Positions 57,180 to 64,000 of a stretch of 64,000 nt of DNA are shown here, in pieces. Position 1 is the stretch's first letter. Each line of letters starts with the position of its first letter. The stretch is from Burkholderiales bacterium (GTDB lineage Bacteria > Pseudomonadota > Gammaproteobacteria > Burkholderiales > Burkholderiaceae), in NCBI GenBank assembly GCA_021287185.1, contig JAJTAZ010000003.1:41959-105958 (forward strand), read 5' to 3'. Under the pieces are notes generated by a model. The model did not search any database, was not told where the DNA came from, and saw only the letters and a list, made by a program, of their open reading frames with translations. Position numbers and translations under genes: made by a program.

Positions 57180-58051
57180 ATTTTTCTGCCTTATTTCGCT
57201 TCACCCTACTCGCGGCCATTTGGGGGGCATCGTTTTTGTTCATGCGCATACTCGCACCTGAAGTCGGTGGTGTGTGGACGGCTCAATCGCGTCTAACAAT
57301 TGGGGCGTTGACATTGTTGGCTTTTGTTCTGGTGCGCAAAGTTCCATTGGAGATGCACCAATGGCGACACTATTTGATTGCGGGTATTTTGAACTGTGCG
57401 ATTCCCTTTGCGATGTATGGCGTGGCAGGTAAAATCCTCCCTGCGGGTTATTCGGCAGTACTCAACTCATCTGTACCTCTTTGGGCCACGCTGTTTGGTG
57501 CCATCATGCTCGGTGAAAAAATCACACCTTTGCGCATGTTGGCACTATTGCTTGGGGTTATGGGTGTGATTTTTGTCGCACGCCCAAGCGCAGATGTGTC
57601 GATGACGCATGTGTTTTTCATGGGTGTGGGCGCGTGCTTGGTGGCAACCGCGTGCTACGGGATGACGGTAATTTACCTCAAAAAATACACTTCTGGGTTG
57701 AATCCACAGGCTTTGGCCACTCTGTCACAGGCATTCGGTGCATTGGTTTTGCTGCCCGTCGGTTTGATTCAAGGAATTCCCACGCACATCAGCACACCTG
57801 CAATCTGGAGCGGACTGGCACTGGGCGTGCTGTGTTCTGGTTGGGCGTTTTTTCTGTATTATCGTTTGCTGGATGAACTCGGCGCGATTATGGCAAGCAG
57901 TGTGACCTTCTTTATTCCGCTGTTCGGCATCTTGTGGGGCGCCGTGTTTTTACACGAACGCTTGCAATGGAATGTATTCGCAGGTTGTGTCTTAATCATC
58001 GGTGGCGCGGTTTTGCTGTACCGAAGCAACCTCAAAAAGGCAACACCATGA
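57176..58051 (+). CDS. DMT-superfamily (EamA) transporter
   Basis: The 291-residue protein has ten hydrophobic segments in two EamA repeats; the first starts AAIWGASFLFMR and the second is recognised by GACLVATACYGMTVIYLKKY. Members export metabolites or amino acids; the substrate is unknown. It overlaps grxD by four bases upstream and ubiX by four bases downstream. No signal of a specific function comes from the neighbours. Confidence 0.9.
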   Translation: MNFSALFRFTLLAAIWGASFLFMRILAPEVGGVWTAQSRLTIGALTLLAFVLVRKVPLEMHQWRHYLIAGILNCAIPFAMYGVAGKILPAGYSAVLNSSVPLWATLFGAIMLGEKITPLRMLALLLGVMGVIFVARPSADVSMTHVFFMGVGACLVATACYGMTVIYLKKYTSGLNPQALATLSQAFGALVLLPVGLIQGIPTHISTPAIWSGLALGVLCSGWAFFLYYRLLDELGAIMASSVTFFIPLFGILWGAVFLHERLQWNVFAGCVLIIGGAVLLYRSNLKKATP

Positions 58052-58611
58052 AACAAAAACTCATCATTGCCATCACAGGCGCAACAGGTGCCATCTATGG
58101 CGTGCGCTTACTTGAAGTACTCAAAACTGTGCCCAATATTGAGACCCATCTGATTGTCTCAGATGCGGGCTGGCTGACCATCGCGCATGAGTTGGACATG
58201 AGTAAAGACGCCATCCGCGGACTGGCCGATGTCAACCACGCGTGCAACAACATTGGTGCATCCATTGCCAGTGGTTCGTTTTTGTGTGACGGCATGATTG
58301 TCGCACCATGTTCGATGAAAACACTGGCAAGTATTGCACACGGCTTTGCCGATAACCTCATCAGCCGCGCGGCCGATGTGATGCTCAAAGAACGGCGCAA
58401 ACTCACCCTAATGGTGCGCGAAACCCCGCTGTCCACCATTCATCTAAACAATATGCTCGCCGTCACCCAAGCAGGCGGTGTGATTTTCCCGCCTGTACCT
58501 GCGATGTACCACAAACCCACCTGCATTGATGACATCGTCAATCAAACCATCAACCGCGTGCTGGACCAACACGGCATTCATTTGGATTTGGCAAGTCGTT
58601 GGGAAAACTAA
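58048..58611 (+). CDS. ubiX: Flavin prenyltransferase UbiX
   Basis: UbiX makes prenylated FMN, the cofactor of the decarboxylase UbiD in ubiquinone synthesis. The 187-residue protein has the GITGATGAIYGVRLLE-like start, IASGSFLCDGMIVAPCSMKTLASIAHG, and the ending region PLSTIHLNNMLAVTQAGGVIFPPVPA. The ATG overlaps the previous stop codon; the frame is open upstream in the antecedent gene. Its end is 23 bases from the convergent restriction locus, where housekeeping DNA appears to give way to accessory DNA. Confidence 0.95.
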   Translation: MKQKLIIAITGATGAIYGVRLLEVLKTVPNIETHLIVSDAGWLTIAHELDMSKDAIRGLADVNHACNNIGASIASGSFLCDGMIVAPCSMKTLASIAHGFADNLISRAADVMLKERRKLTLMVRETPLSTIHLNNMLAVTQAGGVIFPPVPAMYHKPTCIDDIVNQTINRVLDQHGIHLDLASRWEN

Positions 58612-58634
58612 TACCGCGCCAAACCTTGTTATTC

Positions 58635-61115
58635 TCATGCTTGTTTCACTGTATCCCAACCGCCAACCGTATTTGGTTTGCGCGAAATCCCCGTATATTC
58701 CAAACTGGAATCCTCATAGCGTTTAAATTTATACACCGCATCATTCATCAACCCACTGTTAAATACCCCTAACCCCACCAATAACTCGAAATCCTTTTGC
58801 GTGAGTCCCGCGACTTTCTCAAACAATGACGGCTCCAACTGCGTAATCACATCTTTCAAAGTATGTTCACGGTAATCGGTCAAATACATAAATACGGGAA
58901 TCCTTGTGGCGAATTTAATCAATTTCTTTTGAACCTGCTTACGCAAAGACTTCATTTTTTTCTCATCATCCGTGAGTTCTTTCTTCTTTTGGGTGGTTAA
59001 GTCATGCTCATTGGCCTCTGCCTTGGCTTTTTTGATTGATTCAGATTTATTGATAATGGTTTCAATATCTTGATTGAGGCTTCTAAACCCTTCAATTCGC
59101 ATCAGTGCAGCCATTGCATCTTTGCTGTTCATCAGTTTCAACAAAGTGTCATTATCGACATTCACAAGCAATGCAGATTCCCAACGCCGTGCCAGCAAGG
59201 TCGCGGTTGTGCCACTCATTGCCATATCCAAAATACCCGCCGCATCGATTTGTTTCATACTGCTACCGTCATAAGCGAGCACAGGCAAAAACTTCACAAA
59301 CTCCGCCACTTTGGCTTCGGGGTTGGTTTCATCCACATTAAGCCTACAACTATAATCGGCGATTTGGCGCAATGCGCGGTCAGGGGCGAAGTCAAACACA
59401 TAACATTCATTTTTGACAATCAATTCATTGTTCGGGTCGTTGGCATCATGCCCACGCAAGACCCACGGCGTTTGCACCCGAAAAGCGGCTTGAAAGTAGG
59501 TTTCAGGACTGGTTACATTGCGCAGCATAAATATCCCCGTCCACGGTGGGACAGACACGCCCGTGGTCAGTTTACCGCATGAAAGCGTAATGGTCTTGGT
59601 GCTAATGCCTTTTGAGCCGTCCTTATCCATTGCGTTTTTTACAGGCGGCAAGGCTTCCATCCCTATCCCTGCGTCCGAGCCTGCCGACACTACGATTTCA
59701 TAATCATGATAAAAACGGTTTTGCTTTTGTGCCAAAAGATTATTCATCGCATGACACGCCGCCACTGAGGGCAAAAACCAAAACGTATGTGACAATGCGT
59801 TCAACAACTGCACATCCGAGAACGGCATCGGTGGTTTCTTTGCCCCAAGTTTCAAATCATCCACTGTGGTTTCGCTAAACGCACCACGGATTAAATCCAA
59901 CCACTTTTGCACGTATTCTTGATACTTAAACACTGCGGCAATACCGCAGCCCTCAGCCTTGAAAAACTCGTTTAAATCAAACTCATCGAATTCACCTTTG
60001 AGTGCCACATCGCGAATCGCGGGAGGTAGTTGATAGGTGAGCATCACCATGCGTGGTAAAGCACTGTACGGATTGGCTTGCGTAGGATGTTCTTTCGCCC
60101 AATTACCTTTGGCACGCTGCTCATCCGAATACGTCCAGTTATAAATCTGCTCCTCAATAAACTCACCCGAACTAATCGCACGAAATGGCGTACCCGACAA
60201 ATACAGGTAATGCTTTGTTGTAATGGGCATATTGCCCTCGTCAAAATACGCCATGCCCTCGCCCTGTGCGAACTCAACTTCTCGCTTATCCTCGGCTTCA
60301 AACAACTCCTTAGCCGTATCGCGCCACGCACCATAATGATATTCATCAAACACCACACAATCCCAATTTGTGGTGTGTACCCACTCGTTTTTGGCTTTAA
60401 TGCCGCCTACGGTGTTTTTACCCAAATAGTCCTGAAACGAGCCAAAGCACACAATCGGCTTATTTTTATCCGCTTGCTCAAAACTCAAATCACTATTTCG
60501 AGCGATAAACTGCCAACCTTTAAAATCAATATGATTCGCCAAATCTTCTGCCCAAGCGTTTTGCACCGCAGGCTTAAAGGTCAAAATCAAGATTTTTTTC
60601 CAACCCATATTTTTGGCGAGTTGATAGGTGGCAAAGGTTTTACCAAAACGCATCTTGGCATTCCACAAAAAATGCGGGGTTTTGTTGGCATCCTCACGGT
60701 GCGCACTTTCAAAATACGCACGCGCCTTATCCACCGCCATCTGTTGCTCTGGGCGTAAGCCAAAACTTAAAGTGCGGTTGTCTTCATTGACCACCCCTGT
60801 TTTGATTTCAAGCAAGGCAGAGCGCACCGCGCCTAAATCACATTCAAACCACTCACCATTTTTGTGTTTGACCTGTTTGTTTTTGAGCAAACGATGCACA
60901 TCATGGTCGGTGAAAAAACTACCATCGGCTCGCATGGCAATTTCGTCCAATTCAACCGTGTAAGGCTGTTGGGGCAATTTGGTCGGATAATGCTCGCGCA
61001 TTCGTTCCAGTACGGTGCGATTGGTAAAGCCGACTTTGAGGCAATGGGGGAAATTCGTGTCGCTGTACGCATAAACCCGAGGCAAATTAGGGGCGGGGAA
61101 AAATTCTTGGCTCAT
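58635..61115 (-). CDS. GIY-YIG nuclease-SF2 helicase fusion of a restriction-like system
   Basis: The 826-residue protein starts with a GIY-YIG/MUG113-like domain (RVYAYSDTNFPHCLKVGFTNRTVLERMREHYP, about 14-80), followed by an SF2 helicase: Walker A in AKMRFGKTFATYQL, DExH as VVFDEYHYG, and the motif YLSGTPFRA. A long helical C-terminal part follows (about 640-826) with Lys/Glu-rich segments. It lies downstream of an Eco57I-type methyltransferase gene, and the combination suggests it is the restriction (cleaving/translocating) part. Specificity is unknown. A REPIN-like repeat separates it from the methyltransferase gene. Confidence 0.82.
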   Translation of the reverse strand: MSQEFFPAPNLPRVYAYSDTNFPHCLKVGFTNRTVLERMREHYPTKLPQQPYTVELDEIAMRADGSFFTDHDVHRLLKNKQVKHKNGEWFECDLGAVRSALLEIKTGVVNEDNRTLSFGLRPEQQMAVDKARAYFESAHREDANKTPHFLWNAKMRFGKTFATYQLAKNMGWKKILILTFKPAVQNAWAEDLANHIDFKGWQFIARNSDLSFEQADKNKPIVCFGSFQDYLGKNTVGGIKAKNEWVHTTNWDCVVFDEYHYGAWRDTAKELFEAEDKREVEFAQGEGMAYFDEGNMPITTKHYLYLSGTPFRAISSGEFIEEQIYNWTYSDEQRAKGNWAKEHPTQANPYSALPRMVMLTYQLPPAIRDVALKGEFDEFDLNEFFKAEGCGIAAVFKYQEYVQKWLDLIRGAFSETTVDDLKLGAKKPPMPFSDVQLLNALSHTFWFLPSVAACHAMNNLLAQKQNRFYHDYEIVVSAGSDAGIGMEALPPVKNAMDKDGSKGISTKTITLSCGKLTTGVSVPPWTGIFMLRNVTSPETYFQAAFRVQTPWVLRGHDANDPNNELIVKNECYVFDFAPDRALRQIADYSCRLNVDETNPEAKVAEFVKFLPVLAYDGSSMKQIDAAGILDMAMSGTTATLLARRWESALLVNVDNDTLLKLMNSKDAMAALMRIEGFRSLNQDIETIINKSESIKKAKAEANEHDLTTQKKKELTDDEKKMKSLRKQVQKKLIKFATRIPVFMYLTDYREHTLKDVITQLEPSLFEKVAGLTQKDFELLVGLGVFNSGLMNDAVYKFKRYEDSSLEYTGISRKPNTVGGWDTVKQA

Positions 61116-61184
61116 TTGGATACTCTCAATCGTAAAATATCTTGTTTAATCTCTATTAAAAACTGCTATTGCTTTTTAGATTGT

Positions 61185-61328
61185 GTCATTGCGGGCTTGA
61201 CCCGCAATCTCCAAACTAAGGCTACTGCATTGTTTTCAACAACCTCAATGGTAAATACGACAAAATCCATACATGTACTTGTCTCATCACTTCAATACCA
61301 AAAGATTGCGGGTCAAGCCCGCAATGAC
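61185..61328. repeat. REPIN-like element with 26-bp perfect inverted repeats
   Basis: The arms at 61185-61210 and 61303-61328 are exact reverse complements over 26 bases (GTCATTGCGGGCTTG... ). Each arm is itself a hairpin with an 8-bp stem ATTGCGGG and CCCGCAAT. The core of 92 bases has no coding potential. It lies between the helicase start and the methyltransferase stop codon, in a gap of 230 bases. Confidence 0.88.
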
Positions 61329-61345
61329 TCGTGTTTATTGGCGCA

Positions 61346-62998
61346 TTAAACGCCCAAATCCATCGGGCGTATCATGGATTCGATGAATGCGATTTCATCA
61401 GGGGTTAAACCGTATTTGGCGTAGAGTTTTTCGTCTGTCCAAGCTTCGTTGAAGTCTTGAATTGGAACGTACTCATAAACGCCTTTATATGCGCCCTGAG
61501 TGATTTTCTTTAATAAAACCATAAATCTAAAAAATCTCGTTGACATATAAGACTGGACGCTCAACGCCAAATCTTTATTCGCAAACGGACCAATAACAAG
61601 ATAAGTTTCTGTTGAGCAACTATTCGAGTCACCAAAAAATGGCTTATTTATAATTTGATGCGGATACTCTTCACCAGCACCGTAAGCCTTGGTTATGAAT
61701 AGTTTGAACTTATCAACCCAATTTTTATTTTTCCTAATTGATTTGTCGCTGATATAACCCAACCCATTTCGCTCCCATCCGTAATAATAAAATTGCACAG
61801 AATTATCAAAAGGCATTAAATCAAATTTAGGTACAACCCTCCGATAACTCTTTTCTTCCCTTACATCAAAGCCAAATGGGTCATTTCCGCTTACTAATTC
61901 TGAAAATTTTTCCTCGTGAAGCAATTGTACTTTTCTTAAAATTGGAATTGCCTCGTTATACCTAATAAAAACATCTCCTCCATTTTCTAATAAAGGTCTT
62001 GTAGTTGATGATTTGACAGTTCCATTTTCGTGAGTATGTATTTCACAATCACCGCCATTATCTCTATCCCACAAAAAATAATTAACGCCGCCTTTGATTT
62101 CAACGCCTGGGAAACAGTCTGAAGCCTTCAAAAAATCGTGCATTACACGTATTCTGTTGTCTTTAAGCATCTTGTCTCTAAAATCATCAAGACCTCGCCC
62201 ACCAGAAAACCAGCGACTTGGCGTAATCATAACTAAGTATTTAGGGTTTAATTTTTTTGCCTGCTCAACAAACATTTGGTAAATAGGCATAGCACTTGAC
62301 CCAGTGCCACCCCCATCACTCAACTGATAAGGCGGATTGCCAATAATCACATCAAATTTCATCTCTGCTCCAAATAGGTTTTCGGGTTCGTTGGTATGGA
62401 TAAACTGGTAGGCATGGGTTTCCAAGGTATCAGCTCGGTCATACTCGGTCTGAGATGCGCCACAAAAAAAGCATTTACCATTGCCCCAACTGTGCTGTGT
62501 CCGTTCAAAGCGAATATTGCCCTGTGCATCATCTGCATCAAATGCGGTGCATATCGACAATGGGCTACCGGCATTTTTGGCGCAATACAAACTGCGCCGT
62601 GCGAGCAAACTGGTGAGTTCGGTAATGCCGATGCCATAGAGTTGCTGGGTCATCACATGATTGATACGGGTTTGTAGGTCGGGGATTTGGCTTGCCAATC
62701 CTGCAATCAACCGTTTGGCAATTTCACGCAAAAACACACCTGATTTGGTCACGGGGTCGAGGAATTTCGCATCCTTGTTTGCCCATAATTCTACGGGCAA
62801 CATATCAAGCATTTGATTGACCAAGGCTGGCGGGGTAAACACTTCGTCATTGGATAGGTTTGCCAAACAGGTCAGCACATCGGGGTTGTAGTTGTTGATT
62901 TGGTTCAAGTAGCCATCGGGCAAGCCCTGCACGGGGTCGATGTGCATAGGTTCTACTGTGTCCACGTTGTTGGTAAGTGCGTTGCTAACATCAGTCAT
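61346..62998 (-). CDS. Eco57I-type N6-adenine DNA methyltransferase
   Basis: The 550-residue protein has a SAM-binding region with [20 protein letters not shown] (about 140-160), the catalytic motif IV as [15 protein letters not shown] (about 230-245) and a C-terminal target-recognition part. Motif I lacks the usual CGSG (it reads TKSG), yet such variants occur in Eco57I-type proteins. It should methylate adenine in a non-palindromic or asymmetric site; that is inference. It overlaps the upstream methyltransferase-like gene by eight bases, so the pair is translated together. AT content is visibly higher in the C-terminal half. Confidence 0.85.
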   Translation of the reverse strand: MTDVSNALTNNVDTVEPMHIDPVQGLPDGYLNQINNYNPDVLTCLANLSNDEVFTPPALVNQMLDMLPVELWANKDAKFLDPVTKSGVFLREIAKRLIAGLASQIPDLQTRINHVMTQQLYGIGITELTSLLARRSLYCAKNAGSPLSICTAFDADDAQGNIRFERTQHSWGNGKCFFCGASQTEYDRADTLETHAYQFIHTNEPENLFGAEMKFDVIIGNPPYQLSDGGGTGSSAMPIYQMFVEQAKKLNPKYLVMITPSRWFSGGRGLDDFRDKMLKDNRIRVMHDFLKASDCFPGVEIKGGVNYFLWDRDNGGDCEIHTHENGTVKSSTTRPLLENGGDVFIRYNEAIPILRKVQLLHEEKFSELVSGNDPFGFDVREEKSYRRVVPKFDLMPFDNSVQFYYYGWERNGLGYISDKSIRKNKNWVDKFKLFITKAYGAGEEYPHQIINKPFFGDSNSCSTETYLVIGPFANKDLALSVQSYMSTRFFRFMVLLKKITQGAYKGVYEYVPIQDFNEAWTDEKLYAKYGLTPDEIAFIESMIRPMDLGV

Positions 62999-63998
62999 GG
63001 CACACCTCCAATTGATGAGCCACTGTGTTTAACTCAAACAACCTCAGGTAATGCGTGGGGGGATAGCGGTATAACTCGCGTGGTGTGATGTACGGTTCGC
63101 CGTTTTCTTTGAGCGTTGGTTTTTTGGGTTTGTCTGTGCTGGCGAATAAATCATCTGTTGATTTGGGTTGTACTGGGCTTTGAATGTCTTTTAAGTCAGT
63201 AGGCTCAACCAATTCGGCAAATTCAAAATCGGTGCGTACCAAACGATAACCTGTATCCAAACGTTTAAACTTTGAGAATACAATCGGATGCGAGGGGGCA
63301 TCCGCAGTGCGCATGGTCAGTGCATCACCATGTACGATGTTTAATTCCAATAAATGGGCTATGACTTGTCGATAGGTGTTGCTGGCTTTTTTGCGAAACT
63401 TGGCGGTGTATTGTGCATCAAACTCGGCAAATAGCCTTGCGCGACAGGCGCGGACATTGTCCGATAGTAACTCGATGCCGTACAGCGAAGCAACGGCGAT
63501 GAGCGCGTAGATTTCAAAGTCGTCTTGTTTTTTATATCGTTTTTGCACCACGTCTAATTTGCGACGCAGTATCTCGATGAGAAAGTTACCTGTGCCACAG
63601 GCTGGCTCTAAGAATGTGGATTCGATGTTTTCACATTCATGCTTGACCAAGTCGAGCATGGCGTTGACTTCACGCGGATGGGTATAGACCTCGCCGTGGT
63701 CGGCGACGCGTTTTTTTGAAATCGTTTGGATTGGATGACTCGATGATTCTGTACGAGATTGTGATGAGTCTGATTTTTGTGTCGTTTCTGCTTTAAAGGC
63801 GATTGAAGCAGAGGGAATCTTTGAATATTTTTGAGGTGTGTTGGTGGTGTTAGCGGATGAAATTAACGCATAGTTTGGTATAATACGCCACGCCACGCCA
63901 CGCCACGCCACGCCACGCCACGCCACGCCACGCCACGCCACGCCACGCCACGCCACGCCACGCCACGCCACGCCACGCCACGCCACGCCACGCCACGC
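62991..63998 (-). CDS. DNA methyltransferase-like protein with phase-variable 5' repeat (5' end outside window)
   Basis: The reading frame enters from the right edge through a repeat that encodes AWRGV units, then a low-complexity Ser/Thr/Lys linker, a [15 protein letters not shown] start of the methyltransferase core, SAM motif I in [16 protein letters not shown] and a later motif IVHGDALTM. No (N/D)PP(Y/F) catalytic motif is seen, so it may need the next protein, which has NPPYQL, to be complete. Its true start is outside or within the repeat: after the repeat and before the core there is no ATG, GTG or TTG in frame. Change in repeat number would shift the frame. Confidence 0.75.
   Translation of the reverse strand, partial: AWRGVAWRGVAWRGVAWRGVAWRGVAWRGVAWRGVAWRIIPNYALISSANTTNTPQKYSKIPSASIAFKAETTQKSDSSQSRTESSSHPIQTISKKRVADHGEVYTHPREVNAMLDLVKHECENIESTFLEPACGTGNFLIEILRRKLDVVQKRYKKQDDFEIYALIAVASLYGIELLSDNVRACRARLFAEFDAQYTAKFRKKASNTYRQVIAHLLELNIVHGDALTMRTADAPSHPIVFSKFKRLDTGYRLVRTDFEFAELVEPTDLKDIQSPVQPKSTDDLFASTDKPKKPTLKENGEPYITPRELYRYPPTHYLRLFELNTVAHQLEVCHD
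63876..63884 (+). promoter_or_regulatory. Extended -10 promoter element pointing into the repeat tract
   Basis: TGG-TATAAT on the plus strand is an exact extended -10 (TGN-TATAAT), placed two bases before the 5-bp repeat. No clear -35 is seen. It would drive a transcript to the right, through the repeat and out of the window. Confidence 0.5.
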
Positions 63999-64000
63999 CA
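63886..64000. repeat. Pentanucleotide tandem repeat, at least 23 perfect copies
   Basis: From 63886 to the window edge the sequence is a perfect array of CGCCA (TGGCG on the minus strand), 23 units seen with no variant. It continues beyond the window or ends at its edge. It lies in the 5' part of a methyltransferase-like gene, the classical location of slipped-strand phase-variation tracts. Confidence 0.95.

Noticed and set aside
62991..62998. One methyltransferase gene broken in two by a frameshift
   Set aside because: Each protein has its own SAM-type motif region and its own N-terminal start, and the second begins with an ATG inside the end of the first, as in a normal coupled pair.
63886..64000. 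CRISPR array or structural protein repeat as explanation for the right-edge repeat
   Set aside because: There are no spacers, and the unit is 5 bp and perfect at DNA level without regard to frame, which fits a slippage tract rather than a selected protein repeat.

Overview
The window looks like chromosome of a betaproteobacterium of the Burkholderiales type with intermediate GC. This rests on gene order: dusB-fis-purH with ruvC close by, mutM divergent from a TPR gene followed by lolB and ispE, rpsT divergent from murJ, ftsY divergent from rsmD, yraN divergent from rsmI, and mreB-mreC-mreD-mrdA-rodA followed by rlpA. I cannot name a genus. No tRNA, rRNA, CRISPR array, prophage or transposase gene was seen.

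Layout. Bases 1-2.4 kb: C-terminal part of metH and a DUF1508 protein. 2.6-6.0 kb: a PCuAC copper chaperone, a CpxA/CpxR-like two-component pair and a Spy/CpxP-like periplasmic protein. 6.1-15 kb: rpsT, murJ, then an operon for a complete tripartite RND efflux system (adaptor, pump, methyltransferase-like protein, TolC). An identical 15-base CpxR-type box lies upstream of both the Spy-like gene and the efflux operon, which suggests one envelope-stress regulon. 15-29 kb: an HtrA protease, Nif3, mutY-mutM, TPR-lolB-ispE, a YkgJ protein, hemB, aspA, gloA, corA, yitT-tlpA, yraN and rsmI. 28.8-35 kb: the cell-elongation cluster (rlpA, rodA, mrdA, mreD, mreC, mreB). 35-39.3 kb: a cardiolipin-synthase-like lipoprotein, a PIN-domain protein, ruvC, an ion channel and an SRPBCC protein.

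39.4-41.5 kb is a two-gene AAA ATPase plus RloB cassette of the AbiL/RloAB type, a probable anti-phage module, inserted between purH and ruvC and preceded by a palindromic REPIN-like repeat. 41.6-58.6 kb is mostly housekeeping: purH, fis, dusB, a class V aminotransferase, rpoH with an exact CIRCE operator, ppx, ftsY, rsmD, an Atm1-type ABC exporter, a GMC oxidoreductase with glpD, and grxD-eamA-ubiX.

58.6-64 kb is a restriction-modification-like locus: a GIY-YIG/helicase protein, an Eco57I-type adenine methyltransferase, and a second methyltransferase-like gene whose 5' end consists of at least 23 perfect copies of a 5-bp unit. Only one of the three frames leaving this tract stays open, so the gene has the form of an ON/OFF phase-variable switch. 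A second REPIN-like element with 26-bp perfect inverted repeats lies inside this locus. The phase-variable locus, the RloAB cassette and the CpxR-box-linked efflux operon are the most interesting parts of the window.
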